A DNA stretch of 5,559 bases, from assembly GCA_032111745.1 (NCBI GenBank), contig JAULUH010000442.1:1-5559 (forward strand). Reading direction: 5' to 3'. The notes under the pieces are model-generated. The model was not told where the DNA came from, ran no database searches, and worked only from the letters and a program-made list of their open reading frames with translations. Of the stretch, positions 1-5,458 are shown piece after piece. Source of the DNA: JAULUH01 sp032111745. Lineage in GTDB: Bacteria > Chloroflexota > Anaerolineae > JAAEKA01. Each line of letters starts with the position of its first letter. Position 1 is the first letter of the stretch. The translations under genes were made by a program, and so were the position numbers.

Positions 1-15
1 GCCACGGAGGGCCGC

Positions 16-117
16 GCCCTACGATAAGACGAGTATTCCTATCCATGGCGAGTGCCGTGGATGCGCGATACCTATCCCCGGGCATATGGACTCACAGAAC
101 CTATCCCCTCGTAGGGC
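16..117. repeat. Spaced CCTATCC motifs inside a 9-bp inverted repeat
   Basis: This stretch lies downstream of the last minus-strand gene, and I see no convincing coding sequence in positions 1-222. CCTATCC occurs at 38-44, 71-77 and 100-106, which is 33 and 29 bp apart and so roughly three helical turns. The last two copies continue as CCTATCCCC. The set is bracketed by GCCCTACGA (16-24) and its exact complement TCGTAGGGC (109-117). The same CCTATCCCC string recurs at 1954-1962 in the inverted repeat upstream of the primase gene. Regular spacing suggests binding sites for a replication or regulatory protein (iteron-like), but three short copies are thin evidence and the flanks are not conserved. 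No terminator with a T-tract is visible here for the operon ending at 223. Confidence 0.4.
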
Positions 118-222
118 CCGGTTCCGGGTTACCCATCTTGCTCTTCCAGCAGGCGGGTCAAGCGCGCGCGTCAGCTACTGGGATGGAGCGGACAGTGGCT
201 ACCCCGTCGATCATCGACGCCC

Positions 223-618
223 TCACTTCCGCCGCTGCAACGCCCGCGCGCCGTCCTCTAGCACCACCCGCTCCCACTGCCGCGCACGCTGCCAGATCGG
301 CGCCCCCTCCGGCTCGTGAAACATGCACGGCAGCCTCGCGCAGCCGGTGTTACGGCAGATCCCGCCACGGTAGGCCCCGCATCCCCCGTACTCGCACAAC
401 GCGCCCTCCATCCGCCCCTCCAGGTAGTCGTGCACCAGCCGGCAGGTCTGGCGCTCGTCGAACCACTTCACCTGGACGACGGGCACCGCGGTAGCGATGC
501 CCAGGTGGGCCAACTGGCCAGGTGGGATGATAGCGACGATCTCCTCGCCCGGCAGCGCCACCGCGCAAGACCTAACGTCCATCTCCCTGGCCCCCACACC
601 CGTTCTCTCATAACCCAT
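223..618 (-). CDS. Cys-rich hypothetical protein, 131 aa
   Basis: I do not recognise a family. The protein is 131 residues. The N-terminal half is a compact, mostly hydrophobic segment (about residues 18-50, with VAIIPPGQLAHLG). The middle contains a cluster of cysteines at 75, 80, 88, 93 and 98 followed by His101, with CX4C, CX4C and CX4CXXH spacing that could hold zinc or an Fe-S centre. The tail is rich in Arg, Trp and Glu. The ATG at 618 overlaps the stop of the upstream gene by 11 nt, which supports translational coupling although no good Shine-Dalgarno sequence precedes it. A second start at Met13 (582) has purine-rich GGGAG directly before it and is possible. It is the last gene of the primase unit, so an accessory replication or regulatory role is only an inference from position. 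Confidence 0.7.
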   Translation of the reverse strand: MGYERTGVGAREMDVRSCAVALPGEEIVAIIPPGQLAHLGIATAVPVVQVKWFDERQTCRLVHDYLEGRMEGALCEYGGCGAYRGGICRNTGCARLPCMFHEPEGAPIWQRARQWERVVLEDGARALQRRK

Positions 619-829
619 GTTGCACCGTTTTCAACACCTTCACCAGCCACGCCACGTCGGCTGGCATGAGCTCCATCCACGCGCCGCCCTTCTTGCCCGT
701 GTCCAGCCACAGCACCACCCGCCCATCCGGGCAGGCGTGGACCAGCAGCCGGCCCCACGCCAAAAGCTGCGCGCCGCACAGCGCGCACAGCGGCACGAGC
801 GCCGGCTGCTCAGTGGAGCCGCTGGTCAT
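608..829 (-). CDS. Small CxxC-containing hypothetical protein, 73 aa
   Basis: This is a 73-residue protein. It begins with a polar leader, then CALC at residues 15-18 and a HAC at 31-33, which may form a small zinc-binding knuckle, although a clear second CxxC is absent. A strand-like segment (VVLWLD, 38-43) and an amphipathic C-terminal helix (about 56-70) follow. The ATG at 829 is preceded by GGAGAGGG at a workable distance and lies 20 nt inside the end of the primase gene. Its stop at 608 overlaps the next gene by 11 nt. The reading frame stays open upstream to 970, but that part reads as an out-of-frame shadow of the primase (Arg- and Trp-rich), so the internal start is preferred. Function is unknown; a primase accessory or DNA-binding role is inferred only from the coupling. 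Confidence 0.7.
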   Translation of the reverse strand: MTSGSTEQPALVPLCALCGAQLLAWGRLLVHACPDGRVVLWLDTGKKGGAWMELMPADVAWLVKVLKTVQHGL

Positions 830-1862
830 GGCTGCCCTCTCCACCGGCCGCGCCGGCCAGCGCCTCGTGCAGGAACCCGTCCAGCTGCCCCGCCACCAGC
901 AGGTCGTTGGCGTCGCGGCCACCGGGCGAGCATACGGCCGCCGCGCACCGGCCCAGCGTAGCCTGCGCATTCAGGGCCGCCGCCATCTGGTCGGCCCACA
1001 CCACCACCAGCTCGTAGCGGGCCGCCAGCCGGCGCATCAGCCCGCCCACATGGTCGATGTTGCTCTGGGGGCCGAAGGAGACCACGTCCAGCCCCTCGCC
1101 CGCCGCCTGCCAGATGCTGATCGCGTTCAGCTCCCCCTCCACCAGCACCAGGGCCGGCCGCCTGGCCTCGCCGCCGCGCTGCCCGCGCACGCACTGCACG
1201 CCGAACAGGGTGCGGTCCCCGCCGGCCTTCTGCCAGTAGCGCCGGGTGGGATGGCTGAGCAAGCGATATTGCACCGCCTTGACGCAGCGCCCATTGGTCC
1301 AGGGCAGGGTGATGGCCGGGCCCAGGAGCTCGACGCGTTTCTCCCCTGCCTCCTGCCGGCAGCGCCGCACCTCGGGCACGTAGCCCAGCTGCCAGGCTTG
1401 CCACGTCGCGGGCTCGAGCCCGCGGGCCTGCAGGTACGCGCGGCCTGGCCCTCCCCGGGGGCCGGCCAGGCAGGCCGCGGCCTGGTCGACCAGGCGCCAG
1501 GTGCTGGCCTGCCACCCGGCCTCGCGCCACGCTTCGACACCAGCCTGGCGCCTCTGGCCGGGAGCAGGGCGTGGCTGGCGCCAGGCCGGCGCAGCCGTCG
1601 TCATATCCAGCAGGTGGCGCACCGCGGAGTGGTAGTCCAGGAAATCCATGGCAATTACCAGGTCCACCGGTCTGCCATGGGTGCCGCAGCCGAAGCAGTG
1701 GTAGCCGTCAGGGTAGGCTGTGAAGCTGGGGGTCTTGTGGTCGGTATGGAAGGGGCAGTACCACTGCCACGCCCGGCCGGCCTTCTGCGCCGGCTGGCCG
1801 AAGTATCTCGTCGCCAGCTCCCGGCAATCGATGGTGTCGCCAACCTGGTTGAGGTTCGTCAT
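810..1862 (-). CDS. CHC2 zinc-finger primase-like protein with Toprim-type motifs
   Basis: The product, about 350 residues, looks like a minimal DnaG-type primase of a mobile element, expected to make RNA primers on single-stranded DNA. The N-terminal CHC2 zinc finger is clear: CPFH (Cys36, His39) and CFGC (Cys56, Cys59) with the usual TPSF between them. A linker rich in Ala, Trp and Gln follows. The C-terminal third carries Toprim features: LVLVEGELNAI (catalytic-type Glu242), VVVWADQ (Asp291) and GRDANDLL (Asp317, Asp320). At 350 residues it is far shorter than cellular DnaG (about 600) and lacks the helicase-binding C-terminal domain. The start at 1862 puts CPFH about 35 residues in, as in DnaG. 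The frame is open to an ATG at 1964, but those extra 34 residues are encoded partly by an inverted repeat and look non-protein. Neither start has a strong Shine-Dalgarno sequence, so the start is uncertain. The gene overlaps the next one by 20 nt. Confidence 0.85.
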   Translation of the reverse strand: MTNLNQVGDTIDCRELATRYFGQPAQKAGRAWQWYCPFHTDHKTPSFTAYPDGYHCFGCGTHGRPVDLVIAMDFLDYHSAVRHLLDMTTAAPAWRQPRPAPGQRRQAGVEAWREAGWQASTWRLVDQAAACLAGPRGGPGRAYLQARGLEPATWQAWQLGYVPEVRRCRQEAGEKRVELLGPAITLPWTNGRCVKAVQYRLLSHPTRRYWQKAGGDRTLFGVQCVRGQRGGEARRPALVLVEGELNAISIWQAAGEGLDVVSFGPQSNIDHVGGLMRRLAARYELVVVWADQMAAALNAQATLGRCAAAVCSPGGRDANDLLVAGQLDGFLHEALAGAAGGEGSHDQRLH

Positions 1863-1928
1863 GGTGGGGGGCTTGTCTCGGACCCAGGCCATCCCGGCGC
1901 CTGGCACCAGGAGCGCCCTTGGAAGTGA

Positions 1929-1962
1929 CGGACATGAAGACGAAGATCTGTTGCCTATCCCC
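1929..1962 (+). repeat. Left arm of a 34-bp imperfect inverted repeat
   Basis: Positions 1929-1947 are an exact inverted copy of 2176-2194 (19 bp, core GACATGAAGACGAAGAT). The match continues at 12 of 15 positions to 1962, ending in CCTATCCCC. Weaker similarity seems to continue inward (a GGTATTCACCC-like stretch against GCATTCAATCCCC). The arm lies about 67 nt upstream of the preferred primase start and overlaps the optional N-terminal extension of that frame. A 19-bp exact match in an inverted pair is very unlikely by chance. Confidence 0.9.
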
Positions 1963-2044
1963 ATGGCAGGTATTCACCCGCAAAGCCCACCCTACCATGG
2001 CCCTCCTGCAAGCCCGCTCTATCATCCTATATGGCCTAAACAGG

Positions 2045-2115
2045 CTATCTATTACTCTATCTATATTTATACTAATGTAGTACAAGTAATATATAATAAG
2101 ATAGAGGTTAGATAG
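2045..2115. other. AT-rich dyad flanked by paired CTATCT motifs; candidate origin or control site
   Basis: In a very GC-rich window this stretch is strongly AT-rich. On the left CTATCT occurs twice (2045-2050, 2057-2062; 12-bp period). On the right its complement AGATAG occurs twice (2099-2104, 2110-2115; 11-bp period). The pairs therefore face each other around a core of almost pure A and T (2063-2098), which would melt easily. The whole lies between the two replication genes and inside the 34-bp inverted repeat. This arrangement of paired protein-binding-type repeats beside an unwinding element is typical of replication origins. It could instead be the promoter and operator region of the primase gene: several TTGTAC- and TATAAA-like strings occur on the minus strand, but I could not settle on one pair with good spacing. 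Confidence 0.45.
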
Positions 2116-2160
2116 GGATATCAGAGCTTGCTGCAGGGCTGGGGATTGAATGCGGGCACT

Positions 2161-2194
2161 GGGCATAGGCCACACATCTTCGTCTTCATGTCCG
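2161..2194 (-). repeat. Right arm of a 34-bp imperfect inverted repeat
   Basis: This is the inverted partner of 1929-1962: 31 of 34 positions agree, with the outer 19 exact. It lies 21 nt past the stop of the DUF3987-like gene and so is wholly non-coding. The differences from the other arm are single substitutions at three places (positions 20, 24 and 31 counted from the outer end), so the arms have drifted apart or were never selected to be identical along the inner part. Confidence 0.9.
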
Positions 2195-2214
2195 CGTTCA
2201 GGCATACGCCCGCG

Positions 2215-3711
2215 CTAGTCCTGGACCTTGCCCAGCGCCAGCGCTCCGGAGCTGCCGGGCACGTAGTAGCGATTGGTCCGGCCGGTCATCTCCATGCCCA
2301 CCGCGCCGCTGCGCACCAGGCCGCCGAGGATGTGCTCCACCTGGGGCGTGGTGATCCCGCGGATCCGCACCCGGATGTCCCGGGCCGTGGGTGCTTGCCC
2401 CTGGCCGCACAGGCGCTCCAGGTGGCGCAGCACCCTGTCCTCATCCCGCTCGCCGCTGCATAGCTTCGGCTCGGCCAGGGTGCCGACCACGTGGTGCAGG
2501 CCCGCGCGCCAGCGCTCGGCGATCTCCTGCGCCCTGGCCCAGTGCCGCATCTCGATCCGGTCGCCACCCTCCAGGCTGGCCATGAGCATGGCGATGCGCA
2601 ACGCCTTCTCCGACAGCCGCGCGTAGTTGCCGTCCAGGTCGGTCTGCTGGCTGGGGACCACCGTGCGCAGCAGCCCGTCGTGGTAGATGTAGAAGGCGTC
2701 GATCACCTCGGGCGTTGCCGTGCACCCGGTATACCGGGCTGGCCCCCGCTCCACCCGCCGGCAGCCCTGGGACGCCACCCCTCCATAGGCCCCGTTGCCG
2801 GCGATCTGCACGGCGGGCATGCCCAGCCGCTCATGCCACGCCACCAGCGGCTTCACCACCTGCGACGGCACGCAACGCTCGCCCTTGGGGAACATGCCCT
2901 GTTTGGCCTCCTCGTAGGGCGGCGGCGCCACGAACGCGAAGCGGGCATAGAAGCCATCCTGCCACAGCGCGCTGCCCGGCCGCGCGTAGTAGTGCAGCTC
3001 CGCCGGCGTCAGGTTGGCCAGCAGCGCCAGGTAGGGCCGTTCCACCGTATCCACCCCCCGGCTGACCGTGCCGTAGGCGTATTCCTCCCGGTGGTCGGCC
3101 ATGCGGCGCAGCAGGCTGCGGAAATCGGCCATGAAGCTGTTCTGGCGCATCATGGCCGCCAGCTGCTGGCCGAACTCCTCGTAGTACCAGCCCCGCTGGC
3201 CGCTGAGGGCCAGCTGTGCCCGCACCTGCGCCTGCTGCCGGGGCGACAGGCTGTCGTAGTCCGCGGGCACCTGCCCGGCCAGGTCCCGGATGAACTTCTG
3301 GGGCGTCATGCTGTCGCCCAGCAGCAGCCAGTCCAGGCCGGCATCCTCCAGCGTCTGCAGGCCGATGTCGGCCGTGGTGGTCTTGGTGAACAGGCTGGTG
3401 CGCGCCACCAGCGCGATGTACAGCGAGGTGAAGCGCTCGCCGCCGAAGTGCATCATCACCCGGCCGGCGGCCACCGTCGAAAGCACCCACAGGCCCACGG
3501 CCTCATGGAAGCCATCGTACGCCCGCGGCGACCACTGCCGGCTGAACGCCACGTAGTCGTCCAGCCACGGGCACGCGCCCGCGGCCAGGCCGGGATCCAG
3601 CCGGGCCTCCGCAGGCAGGGGCGGCATGCCGCACTCTTCGGCCTGGTGGCCGGTGTCGAACGTGCCGTTGGCCGGCACCACATCCATCTGGGGCTTGACA
3701 CTCCACGTCAT
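2215..3711 (-). CDS. DUF3987-like P-loop ATPase/helicase-type replication protein, 498 aa
   Basis: The protein resembles the DUF3987 family, P-loop proteins of mobile elements that sit beside primases and are thought to act as replicative helicase-like ATPases. Visible in order: a preamble with FHEAVGLWVLSTVAAGRV (about 68-84); a strand and loop FTSLYIALVARTSLFTKTT (94-112) at the Walker A position; WYYEEFGQ (175-182) at the Walker B position; LLANLTP (230-236) at a sensor-like position; and DGFYARFAFVAPP (252-264), matching the family's GF-x-x-RF signature. The last 70 residues (about 425-490) look like a winged-helix DNA-binding domain. The Walker A is degenerate: the usual glycines are replaced (R-T-S-L-F-T-K-T), leaving Lys110 and Thr111, so ATP hydrolysis is uncertain. 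The start at 3711 has a strong Shine-Dalgarno AAAGGAGA with 8 nt spacing. It probably acts with the primase encoded downstream. The family call rests on motifs, not on a search. Confidence 0.75.
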   Translation of the reverse strand: MTWSVKPQMDVVPANGTFDTGHQAEECGMPPLPAEARLDPGLAAGACPWLDDYVAFSRQWSPRAYDGFHEAVGLWVLSTVAAGRVMMHFGGERFTSLYIALVARTSLFTKTTTADIGLQTLEDAGLDWLLLGDSMTPQKFIRDLAGQVPADYDSLSPRQQAQVRAQLALSGQRGWYYEEFGQQLAAMMRQNSFMADFRSLLRRMADHREEYAYGTVSRGVDTVERPYLALLANLTPAELHYYARPGSALWQDGFYARFAFVAPPPYEEAKQGMFPKGERCVPSQVVKPLVAWHERLGMPAVQIAGNGAYGGVASQGCRRVERGPARYTGCTATPEVIDAFYIYHDGLLRTVVPSQQTDLDGNYARLSEKALRIAMLMASLEGGDRIEMRHWARAQEIAERWRAGLHHVVGTLAEPKLCSGERDEDRVLRHLERLCGQGQAPTARDIRVRIRGITTPQVEHILGGLVRSGAVGMEMTGRTNRYYVPGSSGALALGKVQD

Positions 3712-3737
3712 CGTCGAATCTCCTTTCGGGGGGGAAC

Positions 3738-3753
3738 GGTGCCTTGGGGCACC
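3738..3753 (-). promoter_or_regulatory. Hairpin just upstream of the ribosome binding site of the DUF3987-like gene
   Basis: GGTGCC (3738-3743) and GGCACC (3748-3753) form a perfect 6-bp stem with a 4-nt loop, 12 nt before the AAAGGAGA site. A second, longer-range dyad, ATCTGTG (3758-3764) with CACAGAT (3789-3795), lies further upstream. In a minus-strand transcript both would be in the 5' leader, and they could affect translation or bind a regulator. There is no T-tract, so it is not an intrinsic terminator. Confidence 0.35.
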
Positions 3754-3800
3754 CTTGATCTGTGGCGCCAGCCGGCGGCACTGCCTGGCACAGATGGGTT

Positions 3801-3821
3801 GCTTAAGTGGTTTCTCTCTGC
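3801..3821 (+). repeat. 21-bp intergenic repeat, copy A
   Basis: The sequence GCTTAAGTGGTT followed by TTCTCTCTGC (the last T of the first string being shared) matches 5123-5143 at 19 of 21 positions, in the same orientation. It contains the CTTAAG palindrome. It lies upstream of the DUF3987-like gene on the opposite strand, about 90 bp from its start. No plus-strand promoter like the one before copy B is visible here. Confidence 0.7.
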
Positions 3822-3875
3822 TTGGAGCTCAGGAAGTACCACCGGCATGGCTGCCGTCGGTCATGACCCTGGCGT

Positions 3876-3908
3876 CAAAAGAAGAGCCTGGGCGCTTGAC
3901 CCAGGCTC
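3876..3908 (-). terminator. Intrinsic terminator of the PilZ-like gene
   Basis: GAGCCTGGG (3884-3892) and CCCAGGCTC (3900-3908) make a perfect 9-bp GC-rich stem with a 7-nt loop. Read on the minus strand the stem is followed at once by TTCTTTTGA. It lies 35 nt past the stop codon at 3944. This is the form expected of a Rho-independent terminator for the minus strand; no T-tract follows on the plus strand. It separates the PilZ-like gene from the replication genes, which must therefore have their own promoter. Confidence 0.8.
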
Positions 3909-3943
3909 CATCCTATCAGAGGTTGCCAGCCCAATGCAATGAA

Positions 3944-4810
3944 TTACTCCCTTTCCTCACCCCACCCATTCTCGCGTGCGGCCGGGCCAGCCGCTACGTC
4001 CCCGCCCGCCCCCCGCGCCCTGCGCCGTTTCTTGCACGGAGGGCGCAGCACATACTTGAACGACTCCCAGGTATCCTTGAGGCGCTCGCGCCGCTCCGCC
4101 GGCATCAGGTGCAGCCACTCCGTGTACACCTCCTTGCGGCCCCGGCCCAGCAGGTGAACCTGTTCGCGGGCCCAATCGTCCTCCCGCAAGCGCGGCCGGC
4201 CCACGCAGGGAGCCGGGAGCACCCGCGGCTCGGCCACGTCCAGCGGCACGGCGTCCTCGGGCTGCCCGAGTCCCGCCGGCTCCAGCGGGGCCGCGAGGTC
4301 CCCCGAGGGGAGCCAGCCCGCGGCTATGGCCAGGCCTATGCCCCCGTCCGCCACCAGCCCGCGCATCAGCGGCTCGCACAGCTCATGGAATGCCGATCCG
4401 CTCGTGTGCTGGATCGCCAGGTTAGCCAGGCAGCGAGCACAGGTGTCGGGCAGCTCGAGATAGGGGACGATCTCCAGGATCCCCTCGCTGGATCCCGGCC
4501 GGCTTTGCCTGATCAGCAGCCGTGCCACCACCAGGTCTGAATGCACGGACTGGACCCTGCCACTGTTCGCCGTCTTCGAGAGCTTGGCCAGGCCGTAGAA
4601 GACCGCGGGGGACGTCTGCACGATCAGGCTGGCCTCCAGGAGGACGCAGTACTGGCCCGGCTGCACCAGGCCCGGCCGGGGCCGGCAGGTGAAGCGCACG
4701 CCGTTGGCAGACAGGTCGACGACAGGGCCGGCATCGCCAGCACTCACGATGGCCTGGTAGGCCTCCCGGGCGTCCATGGGAAACTGGACGCTTCTAACCG
4801 CTTTCCACAT
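3944..4810 (-). CDS. Hypothetical protein with a PilZ-like N-terminal patch, 288 aa
   Basis: The 288-residue protein has VVDLSANGVRF at 30-40 followed by a Pro-Gly turn and strands (PGQYCVLLEA, 51-60). This matches the D/N-x-S-x-x-G strand motif of PilZ domains, which bind cyclic di-GMP, but the upstream RxxxR motif that contacts the ligand is not evident, so binding is doubtful. The middle (about 85-170) has a CARC pair (124-127) and a hydrophobic helix-rich stretch I do not recognise. The C-terminal part (212-258) is charged and helical, ending in a basic KKRRRAR (260-266) and a disordered tail. No signal peptide or membrane segment is seen. The start at 4810 is fixed by GGAGGAGG with 8 nt spacing. 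The frame remains open far upstream to 5467, but that part is antisense to a real gene and is not coding. The gene ends before a strong terminator and is transcribed alone. Confidence 0.8.
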   Translation of the reverse strand: MWKAVRSVQFPMDAREAYQAIVSAGDAGPVVDLSANGVRFTCRPRPGLVQPGQYCVLLEASLIVQTSPAVFYGLAKLSKTANSGRVQSVHSDLVVARLLIRQSRPGSSEGILEIVPYLELPDTCARCLANLAIQHTSGSAFHELCEPLMRGLVADGGIGLAIAAGWLPSGDLAAPLEPAGLGQPEDAVPLDVAEPRVLPAPCVGRPRLREDDWAREQVHLLGRGRKEVYTEWLHLMPAERRERLKDTWESFKYVLRPPCKKRRRARGAGGDVAAGPAARENGWGEERE

Positions 4811-4990
4811 GACTTCTTCCTCCTCCAGCTGCCCCCTGCGCGGCCGGCCCCCCGGGCGTCCTGCGGGGAGCGCCCAGGCCGGCCGCTTGCTTCGTCGTTG
4901 AGCCGGGTCAGCTTGTTTGTGAGTTGGTAACCGCCGGCAGAGGCCCTGGCGGTTCCAGGGCCGGGACGCGGCGACGGCACCGGCGGAGGA
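4811..4990 (-). promoter_or_regulatory. Long structured 5' leader of the PilZ-like gene
   Basis: About 180 nt between the likely promoter and the start codon hold several stems. GCGGCCGGCC (4840-4849) pairs with GGCCGGCCGC (4877-4886), with an inner GGGCG/CGCCC stem (4854-4858 with 4871-4875), ending just before the ribosome binding site. Further upstream, AACCGCC (4929-4935) can pair with GGCGGTT (4948-4954), or GGCCCTGG (4942-4949) with CCAGGGCC (4955-4962). These two cannot form together. Switching folds next to a translation start are what a riboswitch or attenuator needs, but I could not match this to a known riboswitch class, and GC-rich DNA forms stems easily. No open reading frame with convincing codon use is present. 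Confidence 0.4.
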
Positions 4991-5019
4991 GTTTAGCATA
5001 GTTGTGCAAAATCGTACAA
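4990..5019 (-). promoter_or_regulatory. Possible minus-strand promoter with TTGTGC/GTACAA dyad
   Basis: On the minus strand, TTGTAC (5019-5014) and TAAACT (4995-4990) are 18 bp apart; TATGCT (5000-4995) is an alternative -10 box. Each box is a modest match to the sigma-70 consensus. The -35 element lies within an imperfect dyad TTGTGC (5002-5007) / GTACAA (5014-5019). GCAAAATC at 5006-5013 recurs at 5072-5079 near the divergent promoter. It would transcribe the PilZ-like gene. Confidence 0.35.
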
Positions 5020-5068
5020 ATCCAGAGATCATCACCCAAACAGTGTCCTTCCCGCGGTTTCGTGTAAA

Positions 5069-5113
5069 TTGGCAAAATCCGCATTTGCCAAATTGGAACA
5101 TCTGTGCTATACT
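5069..5113 (+). promoter_or_regulatory. Sigma-70-type promoter with overlapping operator-like dyad
   Basis: TTGCCA (5085-5090) and TATACT (5108-5113) have an ideal 17-bp spacer and each differs little from consensus, so this is a good vegetative promoter, starting transcription near 5120. The -35 box lies inside a perfect dyad, TTGGCAAA (5069-5076) and TTTGCCAA (5084-5091), with a 7-bp centre. A dyad on top of a -35 element is a typical repressor operator. It serves the membrane-protein operon starting at 5171. Confidence 0.7.
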
Positions 5114-5122
5114 GGCCATCAA

Positions 5123-5143
5123 GCTTAAGTGGTTCTTCTCTGC
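5123..5143 (+). repeat. 21-bp intergenic repeat, copy B, in the leader of the membrane-protein operon
   Basis: This copy begins 9 nt after the -10 box, so it lies at the very 5' end of the expected transcript and 27 nt before the start codon. It differs from copy A (3801-3821) at two adjacent positions. It sits in a leader of about 50 nt whose other landmark is the ribosome binding site at 5160-5167. Confidence 0.7.
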
Positions 5144-5170
5144 ACGACCAGCCCCCTCCAGGAGGTGCCT

Positions 5171-5458
5171 ATGGCTGGCTTCGTGCTCATCTCCCTCTCG
5201 GCGGCCTTTGCGGCCTGCCTGGCCGGCTACTTCAATCTCCTCCGGCCCCGCCGGCCGGCGACCGCAGCCCTCACCCTCCTCTCCTTCTCCCTGTTCGTCG
5301 AGATCTGCCTCGAGCTGGTCCATCGCCCCACCGGCCGCGACCTGGGCCTGGCCCTGGTGGCGGCCGACATCCTGCGCCTGGTTGCCCTGGCCACGATCCT
5401 GCTGATCAGCCTGCGCCACCAGGCGGAATTCCCCGCGGGGTCCTCCCATGTCCGTTGA
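5171..5458 (+). CDS. Small three-helix membrane protein, 95 aa
   Basis: The 95-residue protein is dominated by hydrophobic helices: about 2-22 (FVLISLSAAFAACLAGYF), 31-49 and 58-82 (the last rich in Leu, Ala and Val). Short Arg- and Pro-rich loops lie between them (RPRRP at 25-29; HRPTGRD near 51-57), and a polar tail follows. It is expected in the cytoplasmic membrane. No family is recognised; size and topology resemble holins or small accessory membrane proteins, but that is only a comparison. The start is set by AGGAGGTG (5160-5167), a near-perfect anti-Shine-Dalgarno match; an upstream GTG at 5129 in frame lies in the untranslated leader and is rejected. The end overlaps the next gene by 11 nt, so the two are probably coupled. 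Confidence 0.8.
   Translation: MAGFVLISLSAAFAACLAGYFNLLRPRRPATAALTLLSFSLFVEICLELVHRPTGRDLGLALVAADILRLVALATILLISLRHQAEFPAGSSHVR

Noticed and set aside
117..128. CCCG/CGGG hairpin as terminator of the replication operon
   Set aside because: The stem is only 4 bp and no T-tract follows on the minus strand.
158..214. 18-codon minus-strand frame after the last operon gene
   Set aside because: It has a start and GAGGG upstream but is too short to separate from chance, and no structure or homology supports it.
45..494. Plus-strand open frame of 149 codons
   Set aside because: It starts in the CCTATCC repeat area and is mostly antisense to the Cys-rich gene; the Arg-, Pro- and Ala-rich product lacks any motif.
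666..1928. Plus-strand open frame of 420 codons
   Set aside because: It is antisense to the CHC2 primase gene; its protein is low-complexity, rich in His, Pro, Arg and Ala, without motifs, as expected for the complement of a GC-rich gene.
2491..3942. Plus-strand open frame of 483 codons
   Set aside because: It is antisense to the DUF3987-like gene, with no ribosome binding site and biased composition. Only its last 31 codons lie outside that gene and its leader; these are treated as a weak finding with the 21-bp repeat.
3626..4540. Plus-strand open frame of 304 codons
   Set aside because: It crosses the end of one minus-strand gene, an intergenic terminator and most of another gene; composition is that of an antisense shadow.
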